From Algiphilus sp022763315 (GTDB lineage Bacteria > Pseudomonadota > Gammaproteobacteria > Nevskiales > Nevskiaceae): DNA of 64,000 nt. The stretch lies in NCBI RefSeq assembly GCF_965249985.1, contig NZ_OZ252280.1; one strand, 5' to 3'. The notes below the pieces were generated by a model, which made no database searches, was not told the DNA's origin, and saw only the letters and a program-made list of their open reading frames with translations. Shown piece after piece: positions 23,977-32,679 of this stretch (positions are counted from its first letter, which is position 1; every line of letters begins with the position of its first letter). The translations under genes were made by a program, and so were the position numbers.

Positions 23977-25308
23977 GTGAAAATCACCGTTTTCGGGTCC
24001 GGCTATGTCGGTCTGGTCACTGCGGCGTGCCTCGCCGACGCCGGCAACCATGTCGTCTGCGTCGACATCGATGCGGCCAAGATCGACCGCCTGCGCCAGG
24101 GCGAAGTGCCCTTCTACGAGCCCGGCCTGGAGGCCATCGTCCAGCGCAATCACGAAGGCGGCCGGCTGGTCTTCACCACCGATGCCGTACAGGGCGTACA
24201 GCACGGGCTGTTCCAGTTCATCGCCGTGGGCACGCCGCCGGACGAGGACGGGTCGGCGGACCTGCAGTACGTGTTGGCCGTGGCCCGCACCATCGGCGAA
24301 CACATGGCCGACTACCGCATCGTGGTCACCAAATCCACGGTGCCGGTAGGCACCTCGGACAAGGTGCGCGAGGCCGTCGCCCAGGCACAGCAAGCCCGGG
24401 GTTCGACGGTGGAATATGACGTTGTATCGAACCCCGAATTCCTCAAGGAAGGCGCGGCAGTCAGCGATTTCACCAAACCCGATCGCGTCATTGTCGGCAC
24501 CGACAATCCGCGCACCGCGGAGCTGATGAAGGCGCTCTACGCTCCCTTCAATCGCAGCCACGACCGCATGGTGGTCATGGATGTGCGCTCCGCCGAGCTG
24601 ACCAAGTACGCCGCCAACGCGATGCTGGCCACCAAGATCAGCTTCATGAACGAGCTGGCCAACCTAGCCGAGCGGCTTGGCGCCAATATCGAGGACGTGC
24701 GCGTCGGCATCGGCTCGGATCCGCGCATCGGCTACCACTTCATCTATCCCGGCTGCGGCTACGGCGGCTCCTGCTTCCCGAAGGACGTCAAGGCGCTGAT
24801 CCGCACCGCCTTCGAGCAAGATTTTGACGCCGAGCTGCTGAAGTCGGTGGAGAATGTGAATGAGCGCCAGAAGTCACTGCTGTTCAACAAGATCCGTCGC
24901 CATTTCGATGGCGACCTCAAGGGCCGCACCTTCGCGGTCTGGGGCCTGTCCTTCAAGCCGCGCACCGACGATATGCGCGAGGCCTCCAGCCGCGTCCTGA
25001 TCGAGGCACTGTGGAATGCCGGCGCCAAGGTGCGCGCCCACGACCCGGTGGCCATGGAAGAAGCCCATCGCATCTGGGGCGACCGCGACGACCTCACCCT
25101 GGTCGATACGCCCGAGGCCGCCCTGGAAGGCGCCGATGCGCTGGTTCTTGTCACGGAGTGGAAGGTGTTCCAGAGCCCGGATTTCTTCGAGCTGGCGCGC
25201 GTGCTCTCCGAGCGTGTGGTCTTCGATGGCCGGAATATCTACGACCCTTATCTGGTCAATACCGCTGGGTTGAGCTACTACGGCATCGGCCGCAACGCCA
25301 CCCTCTGA
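23977..25308 (+). CDS. ugd: UDP-glucose 6-dehydrogenase
   Basis: A 443-residue Ugd that oxidises UDP-glucose twice to UDP-glucuronate. The NAD fold opens at residue 2 (KITVFGSGYVGLVTAACLADAG), VSNPEFLKEGAAVSDF and the catalytic cysteine in GCGYGGSCFPKDVKAL (about 265-280) are clear, and GLSFKPRTDDMREASS marks the C-terminal domain. The GTG at 23977 is the chosen start, because an upstream extension lacks homology and AGGGAG lies just before. The product feeds the epimerase that follows 7 bases later. Confidence 0.97.
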   Translation: MKITVFGSGYVGLVTAACLADAGNHVVCVDIDAAKIDRLRQGEVPFYEPGLEAIVQRNHEGGRLVFTTDAVQGVQHGLFQFIAVGTPPDEDGSADLQYVLAVARTIGEHMADYRIVVTKSTVPVGTSDKVREAVAQAQQARGSTVEYDVVSNPEFLKEGAAVSDFTKPDRVIVGTDNPRTAELMKALYAPFNRSHDRMVVMDVRSAELTKYAANAMLATKISFMNELANLAERLGANIEDVRVGIGSDPRIGYHFIYPGCGYGGSCFPKDVKALIRTAFEQDFDAELLKSVENVNERQKSLLFNKIRRHFDGDLKGRTFAVWGLSFKPRTDDMREASSRVLIEALWNAGAKVRAHDPVAMEEAHRIWGDRDDLTLVDTPEAALEGADALVLVTEWKVFQSPDFFELARVLSERVVFDGRNIYDPYLVNTAGLSYYGIGRNATL

Positions 25309-25315
25309 GGGCTTC

Positions 25316-26317
25316 GTGGCTCGCATCCTGCTCACCGGCGCGGCCGGATTCATCGGCTTCCATACCGCGCGTACGCTCTGTGCGCGCGGTGACGAAGTGG
25401 TCGGTTTCGACAACTGCAATCACTACTACGACCCCGCGCTGAAGGAAGCGCGCCTCGCCGAGTTGGAGCCGTTGCCGAATTTCCGCTTTCACCGAGGTGC
25501 GCTGGAAGACCGCGCCGCCCTCGACGCCGCCATGGCCGATGCACGGCCGGAGATTGTGATCCACCTCGCCGCGCAGGCCGGCGTGCGCTATTCCATCGAC
25601 CACCCCAACGCCTACTTGGACAGCAATCTGGCCGGCTTTCACAACGTGCTGGAGTGCTGCCGGCACCACGACGGCCTCCAGCATCTGGTGTTCGCGTCGT
25701 CCAGCTCGGTCTACGGGGCCAACACCACGGTGCCCTTTTCGACCTCGGACCGCACCGACTATCCCATCAGCCTGTACGCGGCCACCAAGAAGGCCAACGA
25801 AGTCACCGCGCACGCCTACAGCCACCTCTACGGGATGCCGGTGACGGGACTGCGTTTTTTCACCGTCTACGGTCCCTGGGGCCGGCCCGACATGGCCTAT
25901 TTCAGCTTCACCAAGGCCATCCTCGAAGGCCGACCGATCCAGGTCTTCAACCACGGCCAACTGGAACGCGACTTCACTTATATCGACGACATTGTCGAAG
26001 GTGTGGTGCGGGTCGCCGACCGGCCGCCCACGACTGCCGTGGGTGCGACGGGGGATTACCGCAGCGACGCGCGCTATGCCCTGCACAACATCGGCAACCA
26101 CCAGCCGGTGGCGCTGGGCGACTTCATCGCCACCCTCGAAGATCTGTGCGGCCGCGAGGCCGTGAAAGAGTATCTGCCGATGCAACCCGGGGATGTCCAC
26201 GCCACCTACGCGGATGTGGAAAGCCTGAAACAGGCCGTGGGCTTTGAACCGAAGACGCCGCTACGGGAAGGGCTGGAGCGCTTCGTGGCGTGGTATCGGG
26301 CCTACTACAGCGTGTAG
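25316..26317 (+). CDS. UDP-glucuronate 4-epimerase-like NAD-dependent epimerase
   Basis: A 333-residue extended SDR. ILLTGAAGFIGFHTARTL at the N-terminus, the substrate-fitting DNCNHYYDPALKEARLAEL (typical of UDP-glucuronate 4-epimerases), HLAAQAGVRYSIDHP, ASSSSVYG and YAATKKANE (catalytic YxxxK) are seen. It should convert UDP-glucuronate from the adjacent ugd to UDP-galacturonate. The GTG start is 7 bases after the ugd stop. This pair lies 6.5 kb from the main exopolysaccharide locus and may supply it or lipopolysaccharide. Confidence 0.9.
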   Translation: MARILLTGAAGFIGFHTARTLCARGDEVVGFDNCNHYYDPALKEARLAELEPLPNFRFHRGALEDRAALDAAMADARPEIVIHLAAQAGVRYSIDHPNAYLDSNLAGFHNVLECCRHHDGLQHLVFASSSSVYGANTTVPFSTSDRTDYPISLYAATKKANEVTAHAYSHLYGMPVTGLRFFTVYGPWGRPDMAYFSFTKAILEGRPIQVFNHGQLERDFTYIDDIVEGVVRVADRPPTTAVGATGDYRSDARYALHNIGNHQPVALGDFIATLEDLCGREAVKEYLPMQPGDVHATYADVESLKQAVGFEPKTPLREGLERFVAWYRAYYSV

Positions 26318-26332
26318 CAACGCGCTGTGCGT

Positions 26333-26470
26333 GCCCCCTCACCCCTGGCCCCTCTCCCCGCGGGGGAGAGGGGAATGCCTGCTGCCATCTCGCAACGCGG
26401 AATGGTGCTCCACACGCCGCGCCCCTAGGTCCCCCTCGCCCCTTTGGGGAGAGGGGCCAGGGGTGAGGGG
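26333..26470. repeat. Intergenic palindromic repeat, copy B (two facing units)
   Basis: Unit 1 (26334-26373) reads CCCCCTCACCCCTGGCC then CCTCTCCCC/GGGGAGAGG; unit 2 (26430-26470) has GGGGAGAGGGGCC and ends GGGTGAGGGG. The repeat follows the epimerase stop codon. The remaining 205 bases up to dinB (26471-26675) hold no convincing gene, RNA or terminator. Confidence 0.85.
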
Positions 26471-26675
26471 CTGCGACGCAATCGATGGAGTCAGGCGTGA
26501 GGGGGGCTGCGACGGTCACGAATGTGCCAAGAACTTGCTGCTACCGTCTCGCCATGCATCACCCAGCCTGTCTGCATACACCGCGCACTTTCCTTGCCTG
26601 CCGTTCGTCTTCCCATCACAGGGCCGCGAAGGGTGCAGATTTCCCGCTCACCGCATGGGGAGACGAAAACAAGGG

Positions 26676-27776
26676 ATGAGCGAGCCTACCGTGCAGGCGG
26701 CACACAGCGAGCGCCGCATCGTGCATGTCGACATGGATGCCTTCTACGCGTCGGTCGAGCAGCGCGACGATCCCAGCCTGCGCGGACGGCCGGTGGTGGT
26801 GGGCGGGCGCGGTGCACGTTCGGTGGTGGCGGCGGCGTCCTACGAGGCGCGCCGCTTTGGGGTGCGATCGGCGATGCCGTCGACCCGAGCGGAGCGTCTG
26901 TGCCCGGATGCCGTCTTCGTGCCCCCTGATTTCGCCCGCTATCGCACCGTTTCGCAGCAGGTGCGCGCGATCTTCGCGCGCTACACACCGATCATCGAGC
27001 CCTTGTCGCTGGACGAGGCCTATCTCGATGTCACCACCCACCGCGGCGGTCTGGAAACAGCGACCGCAGTTGCCGAGGCCATCCGATCCGCGATCCGCAA
27101 CGAGCTGCATCTCACCGCCTCCGCCGGCGTTGCGACCAACAAGCTACTGGCGAAGCTGGCCTCCGATGCCAACAAGCCGGATGGCATCTGCGTGGTGCGG
27201 CCACAGGCCGTCGACCGATTCCTGCTCCCCCTGCCCTTGCGCTATCTCCCGGGCGTGGGGCCAAAGACCCAGCAGCGCCTGAGCGCGCTCGGCCTCCAGA
27301 CGGTTGCCGATGTGCGCGCCCAGAGCGAGGCGCAGCTGATTGAATGGCTTGGACGCACCGGTGAGCGCCTGTTCCAGCAGGCCTATGGCATCGACGAGCG
27401 CCCGGTGCAGGCGGAGCGCATCCGCAAGTCCGTATCGGCCGAGGACACCCTGTCGGAAGATCTCTCCCTGGAAGCACTGGCGCCCCACATCACCGCCATG
27501 GCTGAGAAGACGTGGCGGACGGCGCAGCGTGGCGGTTACAGCGGGCGCACGGTGATCCTCAAGCTCAAGACGGCCGATTTCCGTATCCTCACGCGTCACT
27601 CCAGCCTGGGCACGGCGCCCACCAGCGCAGATGAACTGGCGGAATGCGCCACCGCACTGCTTGATCGGGTTGGCATGCCCGCAAGCACCCGTTTTCGGCT
27701 GGTGGGCGTCGGAATGACCAATTTGCAGTCCACCGAGCAGGACCCCCAGGCGGAACAGCACCGCCTGTTCGATTAG
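26676..27776 (+). CDS. dinB: DNA polymerase IV
   Basis: A 366-residue Y-family polymerase for translesion synthesis. HVDMDAFYASVEQRDDP holds the first catalytic Asp, and PLSLDEAYLDVT has the second Asp-Glu pair; VVVGGRGARSVVAAASYEAR and the HhH stretch YLPGVGPKTQQRLSALGLQTV follow, then the little-finger domain (SVSAEDTLSEDL). No beta-clamp motif is obvious at the end (EQHRLFD resembles the QxxLxLF type). The ATG at 26676 fits family starts; AAGGGATG gives little room for a ribosome site. Its stop overlaps the aconitase stop by 3 bases, tail to tail. Confidence 0.96.
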   Translation: MSEPTVQAAHSERRIVHVDMDAFYASVEQRDDPSLRGRPVVVGGRGARSVVAAASYEARRFGVRSAMPSTRAERLCPDAVFVPPDFARYRTVSQQVRAIFARYTPIIEPLSLDEAYLDVTTHRGGLETATAVAEAIRSAIRNELHLTASAGVATNKLLAKLASDANKPDGICVVRPQAVDRFLLPLPLRYLPGVGPKTQQRLSALGLQTVADVRAQSEAQLIEWLGRTGERLFQQAYGIDERPVQAERIRKSVSAEDTLSEDLSLEALAPHITAMAEKTWRTAQRGGYSGRTVILKLKTADFRILTRHSSLGTAPTSADELAECATALLDRVGMPASTRFRLVGVGMTNLQSTEQDPQAEQHRLFD

Positions 27777-29725
27777 GTGGACGCTGCCTGCTGGCGTTCG
27801 CGCATCCAGTTGATCAGCCCACCGACCTTGAGCAACTCCACCTGCCGAGCGGAAAGGCCATGCTTGAGCGAAATGGGCTGGCCGTCCAGCTCGGCCTTGA
27901 CGGTGTCGCCCGCTGACAGGGCGTCGTGCAAATGCCGCAAGGAGAGTGTGCTGCCGCGCTGTACGGCGCGCGCATCGGCGCTCTCGGCAAAGGTCAGGGG
28001 CAACACGCCGAAATTGATCAGATTCTGCCAATGGATGCGCGCAAAGCGCTCCGCCACCACCACGCGCAGGCCGAGATACCGCGGCGCCAGCGCAGCGTGC
28101 TCGCGGGAGCTGCCCTGGCCGTAGTTGTTGCCGCCCACAATGGCGTGGTCGCCCGCTTCCTGCGCGCGGCTCGGATAGTTCGGATCCACCCGGTCGTACA
28201 CAAAACTGCTGATGGCCGGGATATTCGACCGGAAGGGCAACACCTCGGCCCCGGCGCGCATGATCTCGTCAGTGGAGATATCGTCGCCCACGCGCAGCAG
28301 GATGGGCAGATCCAGGCTGTCGGGCAGGCCTTCGATCTCCGGCAGCGAGGCAATGTTGGGCCCCTTCACCAGTTCCACCTGCCGCGCCACTGCCTCGGGC
28401 AACGGCGCCTGCAGCATGGCGTCGTTGATCACAGGATCCTCTGGATCCGAAATGCGCGGGTACTCCATGTCCATGTCGCGCGGATCGGTGATGACCCCGT
28501 GCAGCGCACTCGCAACCGCAGTTTCCGGACTGCATAGAAAGACCGCATCCTCCGGCGTGCCCGAGCGCCCCGGAAAATTGCGCGGGGTGGTGCGCAGGCT
28601 GTTGCGACCACTGGCCGGCGCCTGCCCCATCCCGATGCAGCCGTTGCAGCCCGCTTGATGCAGGCGCGCCCCGGCGTGTAGCAGCGGGCCCAGCAGGCCG
28701 TCCCGGGTGAGCGTCTCGAGCATGGCACGCGAGCTGGGATTGACATCGAAGGACACCCCTGGCGCCACCGCACGGCCATCCACCATGTGGGCAGCCACGG
28801 CAAAATCGCGGTATCCGGGGTTGGCGGAGGAGCCGATGTAAGCTTGATAGATCGCTTCACCGGCCGCCTCGCGCACCGGCACCACATTGCCGGGTGAGGA
28901 AGGACGCGCGATCAGCGGTTCCAGCTGGGCGAGGTCAATGCGGTCCGTCACGTCATAACGACAGTCCGCATCCGCGACCAGCGGCGTATAGGCCTCGCCG
29001 CGTCCCTGACGCTTCAGGAAACGCTGCACCTCCTCATCCGCCGGAAAGACGGTGGTCGTCGCACCCAGCTCTGCCCCCATATTGGCGATGACATGCCGAT
29101 CCATAGCCGACAGATGCGCCAGCCCCGGGCCGTAGTACTCGATGATGCGGCCGTTGCCGCCGTCGACACCGTGTCGGCGCAGCATCTCCAGGATGACGTC
29201 CTTGGCGGACACCCAATCCGGCAGTTGCCCGGTCAGTTCGATGCCCCAGATTTCGGGCATCTTGGTGTAGAACGGCTCGCCCGCCATGGCCAGTGCCACT
29301 TCCAGGCCGCCCGCGCCGATGGCGAGCATGCCGAGTGAGCCTGCGGCCGGCGTGTGGCTGTCGGCCCCGAGCATGGTCTTGCCCGGCGCGCCGAAGCGCT
29401 CCTGATGCACGGCGTGGGAGATCCCGTTGCCCGGACGCGAAAACCAGATCCCGAAGCGCTGGCAGGCGCTCTGCAGGAAGACGTGATCATCGGCGTTCTT
29501 GAAGTCTTCCTGGATGAGGTTGTGATCGACGTACTGTGCGGACAGCTCCGTCTTGACCCGGTCCAGCCCCATCGCTTCCAGTTCCAGCATCACCATGGTG
29601 CCGGTGGCGTCCTGGGTCAGCGTCTGGTCAATGCGAAGCCCGATCTCCGCGCCAGGTTCCAGACTGCCGCTCACCAGATGGGAGGCGATCAGCTTCTGCG
29701 CAACGTTCTGGGCTGCTTCGGACAC
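27773..29725 (-). CDS. Aconitate hydratase, short (about 650-residue) bacterial type
   Basis: A 650-residue aconitase-superfamily protein, shorter than AcnA (about 890). GADSHTPAAGSLGMLAIGAGG (120-140) and the swivel-domain SSREHAALAPRYLGLRVVVAERF are typical. The paired cluster cysteines C360 and C363 (AGCNGCIGMG) are present, but where the first cluster cysteine normally sits (GSCTN) it reads GSSAN, with S300 replacing Cys. If this replacement is shared by the whole subfamily it is a family trait; otherwise the cluster may be altered. Citrate/isocitrate interconversion is the expected role. Tail-to-tail with dinB. Confidence 0.85.
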   Translation of the reverse strand: MSEAAQNVAQKLIASHLVSGSLEPGAEIGLRIDQTLTQDATGTMVMLELEAMGLDRVKTELSAQYVDHNLIQEDFKNADDHVFLQSACQRFGIWFSRPGNGISHAVHQERFGAPGKTMLGADSHTPAAGSLGMLAIGAGGLEVALAMAGEPFYTKMPEIWGIELTGQLPDWVSAKDVILEMLRRHGVDGGNGRIIEYYGPGLAHLSAMDRHVIANMGAELGATTTVFPADEEVQRFLKRQGRGEAYTPLVADADCRYDVTDRIDLAQLEPLIARPSSPGNVVPVREAAGEAIYQAYIGSSANPGYRDFAVAAHMVDGRAVAPGVSFDVNPSSRAMLETLTRDGLLGPLLHAGARLHQAGCNGCIGMGQAPASGRNSLRTTPRNFPGRSGTPEDAVFLCSPETAVASALHGVITDPRDMDMEYPRISDPEDPVINDAMLQAPLPEAVARQVELVKGPNIASLPEIEGLPDSLDLPILLRVGDDISTDEIMRAGAEVLPFRSNIPAISSFVYDRVDPNYPSRAQEAGDHAIVGGNNYGQGSSREHAALAPRYLGLRVVVAERFARIHWQNLINFGVLPLTFAESADARAVQRGSTLSLRHLHDALSAGDTVKAELDGQPISLKHGLSARQVELLKVGGLINWMRERQQAAST

Positions 29726-29803
29726 GGATGCGCCCCGTGCGAGTGAAGGCCCATGCTAACGCGGTGAGGCGGCACGCATGCGGATCCAGCTCGCTGCGCT
29801 CCC

Positions 29804-29910
29804 GCCCCCTCATCCCCGGGCCTTCTCCCCGCTGGGGAGAAGGGAGTAAAGCGGCGCGGCGCCAAGATGAGCCCCTCGCCCCTCCGGGGAGAGGGGTTGG
29901 GGTGAGGGGG
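29804..29910. repeat. Intergenic palindromic repeat, copy C (two facing units)
   Basis: Unit 1 has CCCCCTCATCCCCGGGCC then CTTCTCCCC gct GGGGAGAAG; unit 2 (29871-29910) has CTCCGGGGAGAGGGG and GGGGTGAGGGGG. It lies upstream of the aconitase gene and downstream of the tRNA terminator. Nearly the same layout as copy A. Confidence 0.85.
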
Positions 29911-29934
29911 AGACGTGCGGGGCACCAAAACAAC

Positions 29935-29961
29935 AAAGCCCGCATCAACGATGCGGGCTTT
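29935..29961 (-). terminator. Terminator of the tRNA-Ala/tRNA-Glu transcript
   Basis: A perfect 12-bp stem (AAAGCCCGCATC/GATGCGGGCTTT) with a 3-base loop lies 15 bases beyond the 3' end of tRNA-Glu on the minus strand, followed by GTTGTTTT. The A-rich upstream flank would let it also work in the other direction. Confidence 0.88.
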
Positions 29962-29976
29962 GCGGTGTCCATCTTG

Positions 29977-30052
29977 TGGCGTCCCCAAGGGGATTCGAAC
30001 CCCTGTTACCGCCGTGAAAGGGCGGTGTCCTAGGCCTCTAGACGATGGGGAC
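29977..30052 (-). tRNA. tRNA-Glu (UUC)
   Basis: A 76-base cloverleaf, including an encoded CCA. The acceptor stem GTCCCC pairs with GGGGAC, the D-arm reads TCGTCTAGAGG, the anticodon loop is CTTTCAC (anticodon TTC) and the T-arm is GGGGTTCGAATCCCC. It is very close to E. coli tRNA-Glu. It follows tRNA-Ala by 5 bases in one transcript. Confidence 0.98.
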
Positions 30053-30057
30053 GGACT

Positions 30058-30133
30058 TGGTGGAGCCAGGCGGGATCGAACCGCCGACCTCCTGCATGCC
30101 ATGCAGGCGCTCTCCCAGCTGAGCTATGGCCCC
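30058..30133 (-). tRNA. tRNA-Ala (GGC)
   Basis: A 76-base tRNA with encoded CCA. Acceptor stem GGGGCCA/TGGCTCC contains the G3-U70-type position expected for alanine identity (G-T in the DNA), the D-arm is AGCTCAGCTGGGAGAG, the anticodon stem-loop CCTGC ATGGCAT GCAGG gives anticodon GGC, and the T-arm is CGGCGGTTCGATCCCGCC. First gene of the tRNA-Ala/tRNA-Glu pair. Confidence 0.98.
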
Positions 30134-30148
30134 CTTAACGGGAGCGAG

Positions 30149-30177
30149 ATTGTAGCGGCACGATCCCGGCAACACAA
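30149..30177 (-). promoter_or_regulatory. Sigma-70-type promoter of the tRNA-Ala/tRNA-Glu pair
   Basis: On the minus strand TTGTGT (-35, 30172-30177) and TACAAT (-10, 30149-30154) are 17 bases apart, with the tRNA-Ala 5' end 16 bases past the -10. Slightly further upstream is an AAAAAAA run that may act as an UP element, as at many stable-RNA promoters. Confidence 0.75.
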
Positions 30178-30217
30178 TCGTTCCCGCCGATTTTTTTGAC
30201 CGAAAAGTGACGGCGCC

Positions 30218-30505
30218 CTACAAACCCAGCTTTTGCTTGAAGCGGTCCACCGCGTCGCGGGCGGAATCCCCCAGCTGCTCGACGCGGTCACGCAGCTCGT
30301 GCAGACGTTCCTCGGCGGCTTCCTGGATTTCGCTCAGTCGCTCGCGCATTTCATCGGCGTTCTCCCGCGCGCGCTTCAGCTGCGCCTCGGCTTGGGCGCG
30401 CACATCTTCCGAGGCGTGTTGCGCCCGCATTTCGAGCTTGTCGAGGTCCTGCTGGATGAGCTCAAGACGTTGCCGCGCCTGCCGCATGAGTTCTTCGCGA
30501 TTCAT
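30218..30505 (-). CDS. Small coiled-coil protein, unknown function
   Basis: A 95-residue, highly charged protein (MNREELMRQARQRLELIQQDL...) with continuous heptad-like helix and no Pro, Gly or Cys until the very end (KQKLGL). Almost every position is Arg, Glu, Ala, Gln, Leu or Asp, so a long single coiled coil is expected. It resembles apolipoprotein/CsbD-like stress proteins only in composition. The ATG at 30505 is preferred to an in-frame start at 30535. Divergent from the yheT-like gene. No function is claimed. Confidence 0.65.
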   Translation of the reverse strand: MNREELMRQARQRLELIQQDLDKLEMRAQHASEDVRAQAEAQLKRARENADEMRERLSEIQEAAEERLHELRDRVEQLGDSARDAVDRFKQKLGL

Positions 30506-30599
30506 GACCCTCTCCCTGTGAACGTGGTGGTACATCTAGGTATCGCTCTACCTTCGGCCCCAGTATCCTCCAAGGTCCGGCTGAAAACCAACCCCAGTA

Positions 30600-31601
30600 A
30601 TGACCACGCCTTTTCGACCTCATCCCCTGATGCGGGGGGCGCACGCGCAGACCGCCCTGCCCGCGCTGTTCCGGCCGAGCCCCTTCGTGGATTGGCGCTT
30701 GGACCACCTTGAGACACAGGACGGCGACGTCATCACGGTCGGGCACTTCGGCCCGGAGAACGGACCGGTGCTGGCCCTCCTGCACGGCCTGGGCGGGTGC
30801 CTGGAATCCACCTACCTTTGCGCCACTGCGCGACGCATGGCGGCTCGGGGGTGGCATTGCATTGGCGTTCAGCAACGCGGCGCCGGCCCCACGCCGAATC
30901 GCCTCGCGCGGAGCTACAACCACGGCGCCAGCGACGATATCGCCTGGATTCTGCAGCAGCTGGCCGCGCGTCACCCCAAGGTCACGCGTGCCGCAGTTGG
31001 CTGGTCACTGGGGGGCAACGTCCTGCTCAAGACCCTCGGCGAGATGGGCGCACGCGCGCCCGTAGACGCCGCCGTCGCGGTGTCCGTGCCCTTTCGGCTT
31101 GCCCCCTGTGTCGAGCACCTGCAGATGGGTACCGCACGGGTCTACCAGGCCTATCTGTTGAAGAATCTGAAGGCCGCCGTGCGCCGCAAGCACGGGCCGG
31201 TTCCCCTGCCGCCGGGGGCCGACCTCGAAAAAGCACTGGCGGCCAAATGCTTTCGCGACTTCGATAACGCCTACACCGCGCCCTGCAACGACTATGCGGA
31301 CGCCAATGACTACTACGCCCGCGCCAGCTGCGGCCAGTACCTCGCCGGCGTGACGATCCCCACGCGCATCATCCACGCCCTCGATGACCCGATGATGGTG
31401 CCGAGCATCGTGCCGGAGCCCGATACCCTGCCCGCGAACATCGAACTGGACCTGCACGAGCGTGGCGGGCACGTCGGCTTTGTCAGCCGCAACAACAGTG
31501 GCCTGCCGCAGATGTGGCTGGAGCACATCATCGGCGACTGGTTGGAGGCACGCCTGGGCGCACCCGAAGCGGCTCAGGCCGCCGAGCTGGAGTCCGCGTA
31601 A
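30600..31601 (+). CDS. YheT-family alpha/beta hydrolase
   Basis: A 333-residue hydrolase of the YheT/EMB8 group. FRPHPLMRGAHAQTALPALFR is the characteristic N-terminus; HGLGG (62-66) forms the oxyanion region, the nucleophile is S136 in GWSLGGNVLLK, then the acid Asp in ALDDPMM and the His in GGHVGF near the end. Members are usually called esterases; physiological substrate unknown. Its last 28 bases overlap the end of queA, convergent. Confidence 0.93.
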   Translation: MTTPFRPHPLMRGAHAQTALPALFRPSPFVDWRLDHLETQDGDVITVGHFGPENGPVLALLHGLGGCLESTYLCATARRMAARGWHCIGVQQRGAGPTPNRLARSYNHGASDDIAWILQQLAARHPKVTRAAVGWSLGGNVLLKTLGEMGARAPVDAAVAVSVPFRLAPCVEHLQMGTARVYQAYLLKNLKAAVRRKHGPVPLPPGADLEKALAAKCFRDFDNAYTAPCNDYADANDYYARASCGQYLAGVTIPTRIIHALDDPMMVPSIVPEPDTLPANIELDLHERGGHVGFVSRNNSGLPQMWLEHIIGDWLEARLGAPEAAQAAELESA

Positions 31602-32623
31602 CGCTGCGGAATCCACATTGCATCGCCGTAGCTGAAGAAGCGATAGCGCTGTTCCACCGCGTGGCGATAAGCCGCCAGCATGCGCTCGCGGCCAGCGAAT
31701 GCGCTGACCAGCATCAGCAGCGTGGATTCGGGTAGATGGAAATTGGTGAGCAGCGCATCCACCACTTGAAAACGGAAGCCCGGCGTGATGAACAGCCGCG
31801 TCTCTCCCGCCATCGGCCGCAACGCGCCGGCATCCACCACCGCGCCTTCCAGCGCACGCACCACAGTGGTGCCTACTGCCACCACGCGCCCTCCGCGCGC
31901 CCGGGTGGCTTCTACCTCCGCGACCAGGGTATCCGACACCGCATAAAGCTCTGCGTGCATGTGGTGGGCGGCAGGGTCATCGACGCGCACCGGCGCAAAA
32001 GTACCCGCGCCCACGTGCAGGGTCAGTGTGGTCCAGCGGATGCCGCGAGCTTTCAGCTTGGCCATCATGGCATCGTCAAAATGCAGGCTCGCCGTCGGCG
32101 CCGCCACGGCGCCAGCCTTGTCGGCGAAGATCGATTGATAGCGCGCCACGTCTTCGGCCTCATCCGGCCGCGTGATGTACGGCGGCAGGGGCACATGCCC
32201 CGCCTGCTCGAAGACCGGCAGCGCATCCTGATCAAAGGCCACGGTGAAAAAGCCTTCCTCATCCCGGCCTTCGACTGTTGCTATCGCCTCCGCGCCCTCC
32301 ACAGTCAGCCGGGTTCCCGGCCGGATGGGCTTGGAGGCCCGCATCTGCGCCTGCACGCGCTGCAGATCAGCGAGCACACGCTCCAGGAAGATCTCCACAC
32401 GGCCGCCGGTGGCCTTGTGCGCATACAGCCGCGCCGGGATCACCCGAGTGTCGTTGAACACCAGCAGATCATGCGGCGAGAGCATCTCCGGCCAATCCAA
32501 CACGCCAGCATCGCGCGGCCCGTCGGGCTCGACGCACAGCATGCGGGCGCTGGAGCGCGGCTCAATGGCGCGCTGGGCAATCAGTGCTTCGGGGAGGTCG
32601 TAGTGGAAGTCAGCGCGTTTCAT
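31574..32623 (-). CDS. queA: S-adenosylmethionine:tRNA ribosyltransferase-isomerase
   Basis: A 349-residue QueA, which transfers and isomerises the ribosyl group of SAM onto 7-aminomethyl-7-deazaguanine in tRNA to make epoxyqueuosine. Motifs include FHYDLPEALIAQRAIEPRSSARML, HDLLVFNDTRVIPARLY, TASLHFDDAMMAKLKARGI, TLHVGAGTFAPVR and TNFHLPESTLLMLVSAFAG. The ATG at 32623 matches the family start. The tgt gene normally next to it is not in view. Its TACAAT-like upstream hexamer (minus strand, 32633-32638) overlaps the -35 of the divergent tRNA-Leu promoter. Confidence 0.97.
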   Translation of the reverse strand: MKRADFHYDLPEALIAQRAIEPRSSARMLCVEPDGPRDAGVLDWPEMLSPHDLLVFNDTRVIPARLYAHKATGGRVEIFLERVLADLQRVQAQMRASKPIRPGTRLTVEGAEAIATVEGRDEEGFFTVAFDQDALPVFEQAGHVPLPPYITRPDEAEDVARYQSIFADKAGAVAAPTASLHFDDAMMAKLKARGIRWTTLTLHVGAGTFAPVRVDDPAAHHMHAELYAVSDTLVAEVEATRARGGRVVAVGTTVVRALEGAVVDAGALRPMAGETRLFITPGFRFQVVDALLTNFHLPESTLLMLVSAFAGRERMLAAYRHAVEQRYRFFSYGDAMWIPQRYADSSSAA

Positions 32624-32633
32624 GATGCGCGCA

Positions 32634-32662
32634 TTGTAGGCGGGCCGGGCCTCCGTTATAGT
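32634..32662 (+). promoter_or_regulatory. Probable promoter of tRNA-Leu
   Basis: TTGTAG (32634-32639) and TATAGT (32657-32662) are separated by 17 bases and end 17 bases before the tRNA. The -35 hexamer overlaps, on the opposite strand, a TACAAT hexamer facing queA, so the two divergent genes may compete for polymerase. Confidence 0.6.
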
Positions 32663-32679
32663 CCCGCTCCCGCGACAAA

